A DNA stretch of 64,000 nucleotides, from contig OX457058.1 of NCBI GenBank assembly GCA_949752795.1, forward strand, positions 166,100,223 through 166,164,222, written 5' to 3'. Shown piece by piece: positions 45,117 through 56,914 of this stretch (its first letter is position 1; every line of letters starts with the position of its first letter). The notes below the pieces were generated by a model. The model was not told the origin of the DNA. It made no database searches and saw only the letters and a program-made list of their open reading frames with translations. Source of the stretch: Hyperoodon ampullatus (lineage: Eukaryota > Chordata > Mammalia > Artiodactyla > Ziphiidae). The translations under genes were made by a program, and so were the position numbers.

Positions 45117-45689
45117 TGGTCTCTCCTTTCAGCAGTGGCATGAGAGCAGAGTACAAACTGCAAGCTGTGGCGGCCGGAATCCTGGCAGGACGGGCATTTA
45201 GAAAGTTTCTTCCCCTCTTTGACTGAGTACTAGTTGAAAGAAATGCAGCCAAAACTGTAACCAAAGGAGGTATTACACTTCCAGAAAAATCACAAGGAAA
45301 AGTATTGCAAGCAACGGTAGTAGCTGTTGGACCAGGCTCTAAAGGAAAGGGTAAAGAGATTCAACCAGTTAGCATGAAAGTTGGAGATAAAGTTCTCTCA
45401 GAATATGGAGGCACCAAAGTAGTTCTAGACAACAAGGATTATTTCTTATTTGGAGATGGTGACATTCTTGGAAATATGTCGACTGAAATATGTCACTATT
45501 GAAATGGCATCACGTGAAGCTGCCCGTTCCACTGAAGTTCTGAAATCTTTCATCATGTAAATAATGTTCACATTTCTCTGTGTAAAATACACTAATGATA
45601 TCCAAACTAATGACATCCAGTGTCTCTAAAATTTAGTTTCAATGTATTGATATAAATGTTTCCAAATAAACGTATATAAATGAAAAACA
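45117..45689 (+). pseudogene. HSPE1: Processed pseudogene of HSPE1 (Hsp10 / chaperonin 10)
   Basis: An intron-less copy of the HSPE1 mRNA. HSPE1 encodes the 10-kDa co-chaperonin that caps Hsp60 in mitochondria. The coding part starts at 45182, where the initiator is CTG instead of ATG, and reads AGRAFRKFLPLFD before a stop (TGA 45224-45226) at an arginine position. Afterwards the frame runs through TVTKGGITLPEKSQGKVLQ and GDKV, has a small in-frame deletion near EYGGTKVVLD, and shifts by one base after GDILGN (near 45473), changing the last residues. The 3' UTR and an A-rich end with AATAAA follow. A perfect 14-bp TSD, AAAATGAGGCTTGG, lies at 45103-45116 and 45690-45703, so the L1 machinery placed it. 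Lost start, stop and frameshift make it non-functional. Confidence 0.95.
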
Positions 45690-45703
45690 AAAATGAGGCT
45701 TGG

Positions 45704-46020
45704 GTGCTTTAAGAAATGATATGCAAATTAACTTTTGCATCTGTTAGGGAGTAACAGAGGCAGCACCACCCCTGCTCTAGGCAGCAGGTGAATGGAGGAC
45801 GCAGAGAGCCTCTGACGGTGTTTGCTTTGCTTTCGGGGGACTATGGTATAATGTGAGCCCTGAGGAAAAAAGCACAGGTCTAAATAATCAGAAATGGCTC
45901 TTCTCATTATTCTGCTGACCAGAAAGACCCTGCCTAAGGCTCTTTGGAAAGTAAAGATGACAGGTAATGCCTTCTTCAGAAAGAAATATTTCTACATAAA
46001 AATCCTCATGAATGGGCTAG
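45704..46020. other. Unassigned span
   Basis: Nothing recognisable. Confidence 0.4.
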
Positions 46021-46024
46021 ATGT

Positions 46025-46415
46025 GTGCCATCCCATAGAACTTTCTGCAGTGATGGGAATGTCCTGTATCCATGCTGTCCAGCAAGGTAGCCACTACATG
46101 CAGCTTATTTAACCCTTGAAACGTGGCTAGTCTGAATTGAGACGTGCTGTAAGGGTAAAATACACACTGGATTTCCAAGACTTAGAATGAAAAAAAGAAT
46201 GTAAAATACCACATGAAAATGTTTATATTGATTACACGTGGAAATGATGATCTTTTGGATAGATTATTAAATATTATATACTATTATTAAAATTAATTTC
46301 ACCTGTTTCTTTTTACTGTTTTAACGTGGCTACTAGAAAATTTTAAGTTTAAATTTAATATTTAAATTAATGCACACATTATATTTTTATTGGACACCAC
46401 TGAGCTAGATCATGA
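46025..46415 (+). repeat. hAT-type MER element
   Basis: 'ccatagaactttctgcagtgatgg' start, 'ggtagccactacatgcagc', and 'attggacaccactgag' end. Same type as the copy at 15125-15460, but more complete. Confidence 0.65.
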
Positions 46416-46419
46416 AGTT

Positions 46420-48060
46420 CTGAGTCAGGTGCTATGGAAGAGAGAAGGGTGTAGAGAATCAGCAAGAAGGGGCAAGGAAAAACAAAGCTAAATTGTGCAC
46501 ACCTCAGGAGACGGATTTTGTAATGCAACTTCCCCTTCCACATGGAGTGTTAGAATGTTGGGAAAATGCACCATGAGTTGCCTGTATGTGGCCTAGGAGG
46601 AGAGGGAGACACACCCAAATATTTAAAACCACGAGCAGTATAGCTGAGTGTCAAGCAGAACCTATATTCCCCTTAATCCTCCTTCCTTTGGTGGATGGGA
46701 TTAGGACATGGTTTGAGAAGTTTCTACAGAATTCTGTGAGAAACTAGGCTCAAATTTTCAGTCCTGCTTCCAGTAGATGTGTCCTATTTCCAGCCCCAAT
46801 CTGAGAAAAAACATTGTCGTGTTTGTTTGAGAATTTACGTCAGATCATCACCACCTTGAAATCCAGAACCTCTCTTTTAGATGGGGAACCATAAGGCGTA
46901 GACTAAGGTGTAAGCACCCTCAGTAAATCAGGAGGGCTGAGGCCATAAAGGACTCAGATTTCATTATTTTAATCTCAGGTCTTCCCTTTCTCAAGAAGAT
47001 TTAAGAAACACAGCACAGTCATTCCAATACACTTGATGTCCAAGACCTATTTTTTGGTCTGTTTTTTAGAAGTAGGGGTGGCTTCTGAATCTGTCATCAA
47101 AAGCATCTCATGGAGGGCAAATGCTGCAGCCAGCAGAAAAAAGTTTAATTTCAACATATACAAAAAAGGAAAGATGGGGAAGGGAAATTTTTTTCCTACT
47201 GCATAGAAATCCAAGCTTTCAAGCCTTCAGCCATAAAGTATGTGCACCTTAATGAGACAAAAGTCACGTTCTAATCAGGAAACTTTGATCAAGTAGAAGT
47301 TAAATAACTTCCCACCTGCAAAACCATGAAGAAGGAAGCACAACAGGAAGCCCTGAGCAGTAGCGAGGCTGGTACACAAATCCTGCCTGTCTCTGCACAC
47401 GCCTTCTGGGACTTTAACATTCACCCAGAGAGTGGGAACTATAAAAATAGACGACATGTTTCTGAAGAAGTGAAAGACTTATTGCATAATGGTGGCAAAC
47501 TCTGTCTGCTAGAACAGAACGACTCTGCATGCAAACAGAAAACTAAAAAATAGCTACCGCTCTAGACAAATGTATTTTTGAAATATTCAGCCTCCAGAAA
47601 AATGTATGGCTGCATTAGCAGAGTGAAAGCCTCGTCACCTGATATCAGGAAAATGGAGTCACCTTCCCTAGTCCACAAATCTGGCCCATAAATCTGGCTA
47701 ATTCATGTTGACCCCTCCCGAACTGTAAGTCTCAGAGTTATTTCTCTCCTCTTTCCTTCCTTTTCTCTGTAAGACTTGTACATCAATAGAAAGGAAATAA
47801 TTTGTGAACAGAAAATATCGATTTTGGCGGAAGCCCTGTAAGGCAGAGATCTACCGCTTCCTTCATTTTCATCGTGGGGAACGAGAGCAACGAGGGAAAC
47901 ATCCAGACGCAAACACAGCTGTCAGGTTGAAGAGGCATCTCCTCTGGTGTCTCCTTTGCTCTCTGCCCTCCCTTTTGCCGCATCCCCTCCAGAGTTTCAT
48001 GCCGACTGCGTGAGTCTCTGCCAAACCCCTTCTTCCTTGATGGCTACCCGTCTGCTGATT
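46420..48060. other. Unassigned span
   Basis: No recognised repeat. The 75-codon frame at 47326-47553 begins with ATG but has no known domain. I do not call it a gene. Confidence 0.4.
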
Positions 48061-48067
48061 CACCGAC

Positions 48068-48270
48068 CCTTACAACAAATATTTATTAAGCAACTAAAAT
48101 GTGCAAAGCCTGGATTAGATGCTTAGAGAGGGGGCTTTGGGGAGGGGGAGAGAGAGATGCAAAGACAATTAAGATATAATAACTTTCTTAAAGGAATTTA
48201 AAATCCAGGGGAGATAAATATGAAGATTGTAATAAAATACCGAGTATATCAAGTGCTGTGATTGTGTGGC
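48068..48270 (-). repeat. L2 LINE 3' end, reverse
   Basis: 'acaacaaatatttattaagcaactaaaatgtgcaaagcc' is the reverse complement of the L2 tail. Confidence 0.65.
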
Positions 48271-48919
48271 AGGAAACCTGAAAATGCCCTAGGATAGGGC
48301 TTGTCTCAGAGTGCCTGGAAGTCCCATGGGATGCAGGTGGAAGTCTAAATGCCCAAAGAATTGAGACGCCTTTCGGGAAAAAGTAAGGGGGAGAGAGATT
48401 AGAGGTGCATAAGATGGCTGCAAATTCAGTGCTTCCAGGTCAGAGTAATGAGACATGCTCAGTGCAACAGGGCTGTCAGCTGCATCCCTGAGTCTTACAG
48501 GGTGAGGCCCAAGTGGACAGAATCCTTCTATCAATTACATGCCCATGGGGGTATCTATGGCCCAAGGCTACATTGTGTCCTTGCTAATAGACCAACTTCA
48601 TCTCCCTCTGGAGTTATTGTTGGAGCCTATATGGACATGGCACAGACCCACTGTTCTAAGCAGCTGGACAGTCCAGCCAGGAGCTGGACCAAAGAAGATG
48701 TGTAAGAGGACAATGTGCATCTGCCATTGTGATTGTCAGCAGCAACCTGGTGGCCTCAGAAGATAGTTCCTTTGAAAGGCTTCTCTTTGGCAGGCGTCAG
48801 CAATTGTGCCTTCATAACATCACAGATAGCAGAACAGGAAGGGAGAAAATAAGAGACCCTGGAGGGCAAGGCTAACTGCAGATGAACAAAACTCAGGTGC
48901 CCCATGGAGCCTGTGTTCT

Positions 48920-49500
48920 TTACAACCTGAATGTTTATTGGGCATCACCCATGTGCCTAGCATTGGATTAGACCCTAGGGCCACAAGGACCAACCAGTCA
49001 GACACTAGCCCCTGCCCCAAAGGGCTGATGGTCTGCTGGGGGCAAACAAGTATTAACTCATACTTGCATAAATGATTATTTCATTGGGTAAGTGCTCTGA
49101 AGGAAAAGCATCGAATTGGGAGAGTATAAAGAAGTTAGGGGCAAGGTCATCTGAGGGGTTATAAATGCTTCCTTGAGGCAAGAAGTAGTTGGGCAAAGGG
49201 AGTTGGGTGGAGAAGTTCCTACAATTGTAGGCAGGGACAGGACTGGAAAAAAGCTGGCTGTGACTGGTGTTATGGCTCTGTCATTATGCCAAGTCTGGGT
49301 ACCCTGGAAAAACAGGGTACAAAACCTATAAAAAGGGACTGTGGGGACCCATGGACAATTGACTTGCAAGAGCTGAGAAGCCTTCTTAGAAAAGGTGGCC
49401 TTTTAGTTGAGCTTTGAAATATGAGTAGGGTTTTGACAGGTGGAGGATGCAGGCAAATGGCATTCCAGAAAAAGGAAGAAACAGTAAAAGCAAACACTAA
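48920..49500 (-). repeat. L2 LINE, reverse
   Basis: 'aatgtttattgggcatcacccatgtgcctagcattgg' start, then 'gttgagctttgaaatatgagtagg' and 'tggcattccagaaaaagg', consistent with one L2 in reverse orientation. Confidence 0.6.
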
Positions 49501-49554
49501 ACATGAAGGGAAGAGATGAGCAATTGTACATCTATACCTATATCATATATATCT

Positions 49555-49725
49555 ACACACACATCCCAATACCATGAGGTAGTTGTTATTTCTGTTTCGC
49601 AGATAAGAAATGCAAGCTCTAAAAGATACAAAAGTTGGAAAGACTTGCCCAAGGTCATCAGAGTCTTAGGTGATAGAGCCCACATTTAAACCCCAGTCTA
49701 AATCTGCCCCATGTTGCCTTCCTGA
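49555..49725 (+). repeat. MIR SINE remnant
   Basis: 'cgcagataagaaatgcaagctc', 'cttgcccaaggtcatcagag' and 'gatagagcccacatttaaacccc' are MIR core and 3' wording. Confidence 0.7.
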
Positions 49726-49729
49726 AAGC

Positions 49730-50433
49730 TCATGGCACATAATAAGCCCTCACTAAGTGGCTATCATTATAGATACAAATGTGACAGCAAAAATGATCAC
49801 GTGATGCACCCAAGGGCAGTTGGATGAAGAGGGGGGTAACAGGAATTGGGATGGAATAGCAGGAGGAGTCAAGCTTTGAACCTCTGTTAATGTAGCCCAT
49901 GTGCAGTAGGTATAAAATGATCAAACAGCAAAGTCTCAGCCAAATCCATTATCCCAGGATCCTGTAAGGCAGAACCTGCTGTTTCAGTGCCTCCTGGGGT
50001 TTGTCCAGAGTCAAGAACATAAAACAACAAAAAAAATAGGAGCAGATTATAGAGATATATTAATGGTAGTTGATGAATCCTCTGTAGGTGAGGCAGAAAG
50101 CCTGAATTTTAAGGACAGAGGTCTGAGACACTGCAGACAGAAGAGTTTGAACACTGTCACCAAACTGGTGCCTTTCAGCAAGGGGGTGACAAATCTCATG
50201 GGGACATAGGTAGGTTTCCAGAAGAGAACTGCAGACAATGATGAGCGGCAAGGAGCAATGACCATGTACATAGAGGTTGCTGGCTGAGGAGAGGTGGCAG
50301 TTAATGCCATAGTCGCGTTTTAGTACACCGGAGGTCATGTTAGTAATATGCTTTGCTTCAATGGATGCTTGTCAATATACTGTTCAGTAATTTCATTTAG
50401 AGATCAGCCACAGTATTTGCTTAGAAATTTCTC
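49730..50433. other. Unassigned span
   Basis: No gene or named repeat. Confidence 0.4.
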
Positions 50434-50447
50434 AAAAATCCCTTTTA

Positions 50448-50633
50448 GGGCTTCCCTGGTGGCGCAGTGGTTGAGAGTCCGCCTGCCGATGCAGGGGACA
50501 CGGGTTCGTGCCCCGGTCTGTGAAGATCCCACATGCCGCGGAACGGCTGGGCCCGTGAGCCATGGCCGCTGAGCCTGCGCGTCCGGTGCTCCGCAACGGG
50601 AGAGGCCACGGCAGTGAGAGGCCCGCGAACCGC

Positions 50634-50653
<20 letters not shown>
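50448..50653 (+). mobile_element. CHR-2-type SINE
   Basis: Well-preserved CHR-2 with a poly(A) tail and the 13-bp TSD AAAAATCCCTTTT at 50434-50446 and 50654-50666. High CpG retention suggests a young copy. Confidence 0.95.
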
Positions 50654-50665
<12 letters not shown>

Positions 50666-50666
50666 T

Positions 50667-51180
50667 GATCATCACTCTGATTTTATGAACTCTTTCAGGT
50701 TTTTAAAGAAGGGATATCTAATCAACCAGTATGGTCTCAGTGCTCTTGTCCTGGTTAAAATGCTTTAGATATTTGTTTCTTAAGTGGGAGAGTTGGGGTG
50801 AGGTGGGGACAGGGCAGGGGGCTTTCTTGTTTGGATAAGGCAGATAAACATCTTTTACATTAAGGAATGTGACATTTATTCCATAGTAGATAGAGTCATC
50901 AAAAGCATTTGAGTTGGGGCTATGACAATCAGCTCTGTATTTTAGGAGGAAAATCCCAATAGCAGTGTGAAGGATGGATTAGGCCTTTCACGCACTTTTC
51001 TTTTTTTTTTTCATATACTTTATTTTATCAAAACTTAACTGCTCCCCTTTAATCAGTACGAGGGTGATATGTATTACAATGAGTATCTTAGTGCCTTACT
51101 CCTATTAGCTAATAAAAGTTAATATAATTGAACTTCAGTTGAATTGAATAGTTCCTAGAAATGTAATGACAACCCTTCTA
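50667..51180. other. Possible L2 fragment and unassigned sequence
   Basis: 50850-50985 has L2-like reverse-strand wording. The rest is AT-rich with a poly(T) near 51002-51012. Confidence 0.35.
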
Positions 51181-51192
51181 AAAACTGGCTTT

Positions 51193-53048
51193 TTTTAAAC
51201 ATTTTTATTGGAGTATGATTGCTTTACAATGGTGTGTTAGTTTCTGCTTTATAATAAAGTGAATCAGTTATACATATACATATATCCCCATATCTCTTCC
51301 CTCTTGCGTCTCCCTCCCTCCCACCCTCCCTATCCCACCCTTCTAGCTGGTCACAAAGCACTGAGCTGATCTCCCTGTGCTATGCGACTGCTTCCCACTA
51401 ACTATCTATTTTACATTTGGTAGTGTATATATGTCCATATATACACTACCACTCTCTCACTATGTCCCAGCTTACCCTTCCCCCTCCCCATGTCCTCAAG
51501 TCCATTCTCTAGTAGGTCTGCATCTTTATTCCCGTCTTGTCCCTAGGTTCTTCATGACCTTTTTTTTTTAAGATTCCCTATATATATGTGTTAGCATATG
51601 TTACTTGTTTTTTTATTTCTGACTTACTTCACTCTGTATGACAGACTCTAGGTCCATCCACCTCACTACAAATAACTCAATTTCGTTTCTTTTATGGCTG
51701 AGTAATATTCCATTGTATATATGTGCCACATCTTCTTCATCCATTCATCTGTCGATGGACACTTAGGTTGCTTCCATGTCCTGGCTATTGTAAATACAGC
51801 TGCAATGAACATTGTGGTACATGACTCTTTTTGAATTATGGTTTTCTCAGGGTATATGTCTAGTAGTGGGATTGCTGGGTCATATGGTAGTTCTGTTTGT
51901 AGTTTTTTAAGGAACCTCCATACTGTTCTCCATAGTGGCTGTATCAATTTACTTTCCCACCAACAGTGTATGAGGGTTCCCTTTTCTCCACACCCTCTCC
52001 AGCAATGAGACAAAAGACCTGTATGCAGAAAATTATAAGACATTGATGAAAGAAATTAAAGATGGTACAAACAGATGGAGAGATATACCATGTTCTTGCA
52101 TTGGAAGAATCAACACTGTGAAAATGACTATACTACCCAAAGCAATCTACAGATTCAATACAATCCCTATCAAACTGCCACTGGCATTTTTCACGGAACT
52201 AGAACAAAAAATTTCACAATTCGTATGGAAACACAAAAGACCCCGAATAGCCAAAGCAATCTTGAGAAAGAAAAACAGAGCTGGAGGAATTGGCTCCCAG
52301 ACTTCAGACTATACTACAAAGCTACAGTAATCAAGACAGTATGGTACTGGCACAAAAACAGAAATATAGATCAATGGAACAGGATAGAAAGCCCAGAGAT
52401 AAACCCACACACATATGGCCACCTTATCTTTGATAAAGGAGGCAAGAATATACAATGAAGAAAAGACAGCCTCTTCAATAAATGGTGCTGGGAAAACTGG
52501 ACAGCTACATGTAAAAGAATGAAATTAAAACACTCCCTAACACCATACACAAAAATAAACTCAAAATGGATTAAAGACCTAAATGTAAGGCTAGACACTA
52601 TCAAACTCTTAGAGGAAAACACAGGCAGAACACTCTATGACATAAATCACAGCAAAATCCTTTTGGACCCACCTCCTAGAGAAATGGAAATAAAAACAAA
52701 AACAAGCAAATGGGACCTAATGAAACTTCAAAGCTTTTTCATAGCAAAGGAAACCATAAACAAGACCAAAAGACAACCCTCAGAATGGGAGAAAATATTT
52801 GCAAATGAAGCAATTGACAAAGGATTAGTCTCCAAAATTTACAAGCAGCTCATGCAGCTCAATATCAAAAAAACAAACAGCCCAGTCCAAAAATGGGCAG
52901 AAGACCTAAATAGACATTTCTCCAAAGAAGATATACAGATTGCCAACAAATACATGAAAGAATGCTCAACATCATTAATCATTAGAGAAATGCAAATCAA
53001 AACTACAATGCGATAGCATCTCACACTGGTCAGAATGGCCATCATCAA
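51193..53048 (-). mobile_element. L1 with 5' inversion (twin-priming product)
   Basis: 51193-52003 is reverse-oriented L1 3' UTR plus the ORF2 C-terminus. At about 52004 the orientation flips, and 52006-53048 is forward ORF2 sequence corresponding to about 8320-9366 of the full-length L1, next to the distal TSD. The two pieces are adjacent in L1 coordinates with about 15 bp lost (9366 against 9382). A 12-bp TSD with one mismatch (AAAACTG[G/A]CTTT) lies at 51181-51192 and 53049-53060. This is the geometry expected when both target strands prime reverse transcription. Open ORF2 pieces of 95, 125 and 165 codons remain but form no complete protein. Confidence 0.92.
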
Positions 53049-53060
53049 AAAACTGACTTT

Positions 53061-53600
53061 CTTATGAAGGGTATTTTAAGTTCTAGGAGAGAGGGCAGTA
53101 GAGCAAACATGTTGGAGAAGGAAAACATTTGATGCTAAAAGTACCACCAAGCATATCAGCCTTTGCCCTTGCCATCCAAGTTTTTTCCACTGCTACAGAT
53201 CACTCAGAAGTATTTGCTACAGTGTGGGATAATGTACTCATTTGAATATTTACATTTGAAAATAACAGAAATAGATTTTTTCTAGAACTTCTTTTTCTGC
53301 AGTAAATTTCTGGAAAACACAGCTTTTGCTGTGTTTAAATCAAATTGTTATGACTGTGCTTAAACATGGCCCTCAGCTCTTCCACATTACACGGTTTTCC
53401 TCATTTCCTGGGACTGTGGTTTACTGAAAATTGACATACTTTGGGCAAGAATCTGTATAACAGATCTGTCAGCAGAGGCTGAAAAATAAATTTCATTTCA
53501 GACTGCTCTGTGTTTAAATTGTTTGAATGAGTATTGGTTCTCTTATTTCTTACGTTCTGAAACCTGCTTACCACCTGCACCTTTTTCTTTTCCTTCTTTG
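53061..53600. other. Unassigned span
   Basis: No gene or named repeat. Confidence 0.4.
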
Positions 53601-53602
53601 GA

Positions 53603-53941
53603 TATTCATTCATTCATTCATTCCCTCATTCATTCATTCATTCATTTGTTCCTTTAACGAATATTGGTTGAGGGGTACTTGTGCTGGGTACTGCTCTGGG
53701 GATAGAGATAAGAAAGGTCCAGCTCTTGTCATTGAGAACAATGTGGTTTACTGGGGGGAGATGATGTGATTGAGGCTGGAAGGGGCTCCAGAAGTTCAGA
53801 GGAGCCATGTCTAACACAGATTGCAGAGTCAGGGAGCAATTCTCAGAGGACCTGGCGCTTGAGCCAGGTCTTCTGGATGAGTAGATGCTAATAACATCAG
53901 GAAGAAGAAGGAATTCTAGGCAGAGGCAAAGAGGTGTGTTT
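53603..53941 (-). repeat. L2 LINE 3' end, reverse, with (ATTC)n
   Basis: The (ATTC)n run at 53606-53643 is the reverse-strand GAAT tail of L2, followed by 'gaatattggttgaggggtacttgtgctgggtac'. A CHR-2 SINE interrupts the right side. Confidence 0.75.
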
Positions 53942-53956
53942 CCTTTTGTCACTTTC

Positions 53957-54172
53957 TTTTTTTTTTTTTTTTTTTTTTTTGCGGTACGCGGGCCTCTCAC
54001 TGTTGTGGCCTCTCCCGTTGCGGAGCACAGGCTCCAGACGCGCAGGCTCAGCGGCCATGGCTCACGGGCCGAGGCGCTCCGCGGCATGTGGGATCTTCCC
54101 GGACCGGGGCACAAACCTGTGTCCCCTGCATCGGCAGGCGGACTTTCAACCACTGCGCCACCAGGGAAGCCC
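53957..54172 (-). mobile_element. CHR-2-type SINE
   Basis: Poly(T), then the reverse CHR-2 body, with the perfect 15-bp TSD CCTTTTGTCACTTTC at 53942-53956 and 54173-54187. Confidence 0.95.
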
Positions 54173-54357
54173 CCTTTTGTCACTTTCAAACTCTTATGCC
54201 TACATCCATTCTCTTTACCTTTTTAAAATTAATCATCCAAAGTGGATAAAGATGGAGAGGAAAACACTAGAAAGTAGCAAAAGAAAAATATTTTTGAAAA
54301 TACTTTTATCCAATGTCAAAAATATGCAATTCTCTGTGTTCATAAAGAAGTAAGGGG

Positions 54358-54680
54358 GCCTCCCTGGTGGTGCAGTGGCTAAGAATCTGCCTGCCAGTGC
54401 AGGGGACACGGGTTCGAGCCCTGGTCTGGGAAGGTCTCACATGCCATGGAGGAACTAAGCCAGTGCACCACAACTACTGAGCCTGTGCTCTAGAGCCCGC
54501 AAGCCACAACTACTGAAGCCTGTGTGCCTAGAGCCCATGCTCCGCAACAAGAGAAGCCACTGCAATGAGAAGCCCACACACGGCAAAGAAGAGTAGACCC
54601 CGCTCACCACAACTAGAGAAAGCCTGTGCACAGCAACGAAGACCCAATGTAGTAAAAAAAAAAAAAATTAAAAAAAAAGA
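54358..54680 (+). mobile_element. CHR-1-type SINE
   Basis: GGCCTCCCTGGTGGTGCAGT start, full CHR-1 body and an A-rich tail. The TSD is poorly defined (aaagaagta against aaagaaata). Confidence 0.9.
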
Positions 54681-54712
54681 AAAGAAATACCAGCTAATGG
54701 GCATGGGTGATT

Positions 54713-54926
54713 TTTTTTTTTTTTTTTTTTTTTTGCAGTACGCGGGCCTCTCACTGTTGTGGCCTCTCCCGTTGCGGAGCACAGGCTCCGGACGCGCAGG
54801 CTCAGCGGCCATGGCTCACGGGCCCAGCCGCTCCGTGGCACGTGGGATCCTCCCAGACCAGGGCACGAACCCACGTCCCCTGCATCGGCAGGCGGACTTT
54901 CAACCACTGCGCCACCAGGGAAGCCC
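54713..54926 (-). mobile_element. CHR-2-type SINE
   Basis: Poly(T) plus reverse CHR-2, with TSD GGGTGATT at 54705-54712 and 54927-54934. It lies 32 bp from the opposite-oriented CHR-1. Confidence 0.95.
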
Positions 54927-54934
54927 GGGTGATT

Positions 54935-55639
54935 ATTTTTAAATGCTTAAAAAAAAAAGACTGTTGTGATGCTTTTCACCATCAGTCTATACTAAAAGAT
55001 TCATAGCCCATATTGATTTTTCTTCCCCCAAAGACATCTCAGTTTTCAACAAGTCTTTCGGCCTGCCTCTTCCCATACACTCTTCTCCTTTTTTTCTCTG
55101 CTATCTCTAGCCTGTGGCTACCTTCCAAGGTAGTCCATTTCCTAAACATGTATACTTTTAAAGAAATTTTAGTGATGATATCTGGTTTGAGATATTTTAT
55201 TGCTCATTTGTTCTTTGAGGTTGTGTTGAGATGTTCAGGGAGAAACAGGTGACATTAGGTATCTCCGTATATGGATACGCTTGAACCTGCCCATTGAAGA
55301 TGAACTAACAGGGCCAAAGTTTCAGCTAGAATTAGGGAGAAAAGCAGGGGAATTAGGGGATCTTCTTAGAGTATCCACAGCAAAAGCACCAAGATACAAA
55401 GTTTGTCTTCCATACAGTCTTACTTCCTTATTTGGTGCCATTCTGTGTCTCTGGGTTGGGCATCCTTGTTCCCCAACCCTAAAGATCTATTTTAGGGAAT
55501 TTATTTTGTTTCCTGACATGTCAGGTTGGAAATCATTCCTGATAGGGTTGTAGTGAAACAAACCAAGAAACAAACCATAATAACAATAAAAAAACCCAAA
55601 ACAATAGCCACCAAAAAAAGGTCTCCCTAAGGTGTTTAC
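54935..55639. other. Unassigned span
   Basis: No gene or named repeat. A-rich near 55560-55620. Confidence 0.4.
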
Positions 55640-55800
55640 AATGTGATTCACTTATTCCCTTAACAAATGGTGGCTGGGAGCCTACATGTGCCAGACACAG
55701 TGTTAATGAATGGAGATGAAATGATGAATATTCAGAATGCAGTATGTTAAATGCTAAGATAGATGTATGCACGAGGTGCTTGAAAGCTCAGAAAAAATCA
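55640..55800 (-). repeat. L2 LINE 3' end, reverse
   Basis: 'tcacttattcccttaacaaatggtggctgggagcctacatgtgccagacac' matches the reversed L2 tail. Confidence 0.65.
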
Positions 55801-55814
55801 AGCCTAGTGGGCCA

Positions 55815-55990
55815 AGCTCTGCATGCATGATTTCAGTGCCTTCTCACTACAATCTTGAGAGGTACATACTTTCATTACTCCCATCATGCAGATGAGGAAA
55901 TGGAGGTTAGGAAGGATACATAATTTACCCAAGGTCACACGGTGAGTACATGGAAGAACCTGGACTTGACTGACTCCAACCCCGTGCATC
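55815..55990 (+). repeat. MIR SINE remnant
   Basis: 'catcatgcagatgaggaaatggagg', 'tttacccaaggtcacacggtgag' and 'ctggacttgactgactccaacccc' are clear MIR wording. Confidence 0.85.
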
Positions 55991-56070
55991 ATGTTTTAGC
56001 CAGGCTCCTTCCCAGAAGAAGACACGCTCAGACTCAGTTTAGAAAGAAAAGGATTAAAAGCATCCCAGGA

Positions 56071-56262
56071 GGGCTTCCTTGGTGGCGCAGTGGTTGAGAG
56101 TCCGCCTGCCGATGCAGGGGACACGGGTTCGTGCCCCAGTCCGGGAAGATCCCACATGCCGCGGAGCGGCTGGGCCTGTGAGCCATGGCCGCTGAGCCTG
56201 CGCGTCCGGAGCCTGTGCTCCGCAACGGGAGCGGCCACAACAGTGAGAGGCCCGTGTACCAC

Positions 56263-56287
<25 letters not shown>
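56071..56287 (+). mobile_element. CHR-2-type SINE
   Basis: Well-preserved CHR-2 with a ~27-bp poly(A). Imperfect TSD (AAAGCATCCCAGG against AAAGTATCCCGGG) around 56057-56070 and 56288-56301. Confidence 0.95.
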
Positions 56288-56294
<7 letters not shown>

Positions 56295-56301
56295 TCCCGG
56301 G

Positions 56302-56765
56302 CAAAGAGAACACTTTCAAAGTTTCAGAGGCAAGAATCATGGCGTGTGCAAGGAATCCCATCTGGATCATTGTGGCTGAGAGTGATCTAGTTAAAAGAGC
56401 AGTGGGCCAGGGGCAAACCTGGGGAATCCCAACATTTTAGGAGAAAGGGGGAGAAACCTGAGAAGGAGTGAACCATAAGGAAGGAAAGCCACTGAGGCCA
56501 AAGAACAGGAAACCTTCGTGCAGCAAGGAGAGATGCAGAAGAAGGAACGAAAATGAAGAATGAAAGCCCCAGGGAGTGAAGGGTGGGATTTCGGGCACCT
56601 GAATCCCAGGGGATGGGAGAGATGATTTAGAGGCCCTTCCTTAAATACATAAATGAAAATATACTGCATAGGTGGTCACCTATCTCCTCCCACGTTGACC
56701 ACTGACAAGGCCTGCTGATGGGTGGACCGACGGATGGAATCACAAAATGTTAGAGAACAACAATG
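56302..56765. other. Unassigned span
   Basis: Nothing recognisable. Confidence 0.4.
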
Positions 56766-56769
56766 AGAT

Positions 56770-56910
56770 GATTTAATTTAATCATCTAGTTTTCCACAAG
56801 AGGAAATGGAGACTCAGACTCTGCAGTGATTTTTTTTTTCCTGACATCGCAAAGCTAATTAGGGATAGAGCTGTGATTAGAATTCAGATCATCTGACTCT
56901 CTATCTCAAA
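56770..56910 (+). repeat. MIR SINE remnant
   Basis: 'acaagaggaaatggagactcag' and 'gctaattagggatagagctgtgattagaattcag' match the MIR 3' part. Confidence 0.7.
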
Positions 56911-56914
56911 GGGA

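Noticed and set aside
45305..45502. HSPE1-like frame as a functional chaperonin gene
   Set aside because: Lost start codon, early stop, frameshift, no introns, and flanking TSD show a processed pseudogene.
52519..53016. 165-codon + frame as a gene
   Set aside because: Inverted piece of L1 ORF2 in the twin-primed element.
53638..54189. Recurrent protein-like frames with SPPADAGDTGSCPG or GLSLLWPLPLRSTGSGRAGSAAMAHGPSRSAACG, seen at many sites
   Set aside because: They recur because CHR-2 SINEs keep open frames by chance in their CpG-rich body. They are not a protein family.
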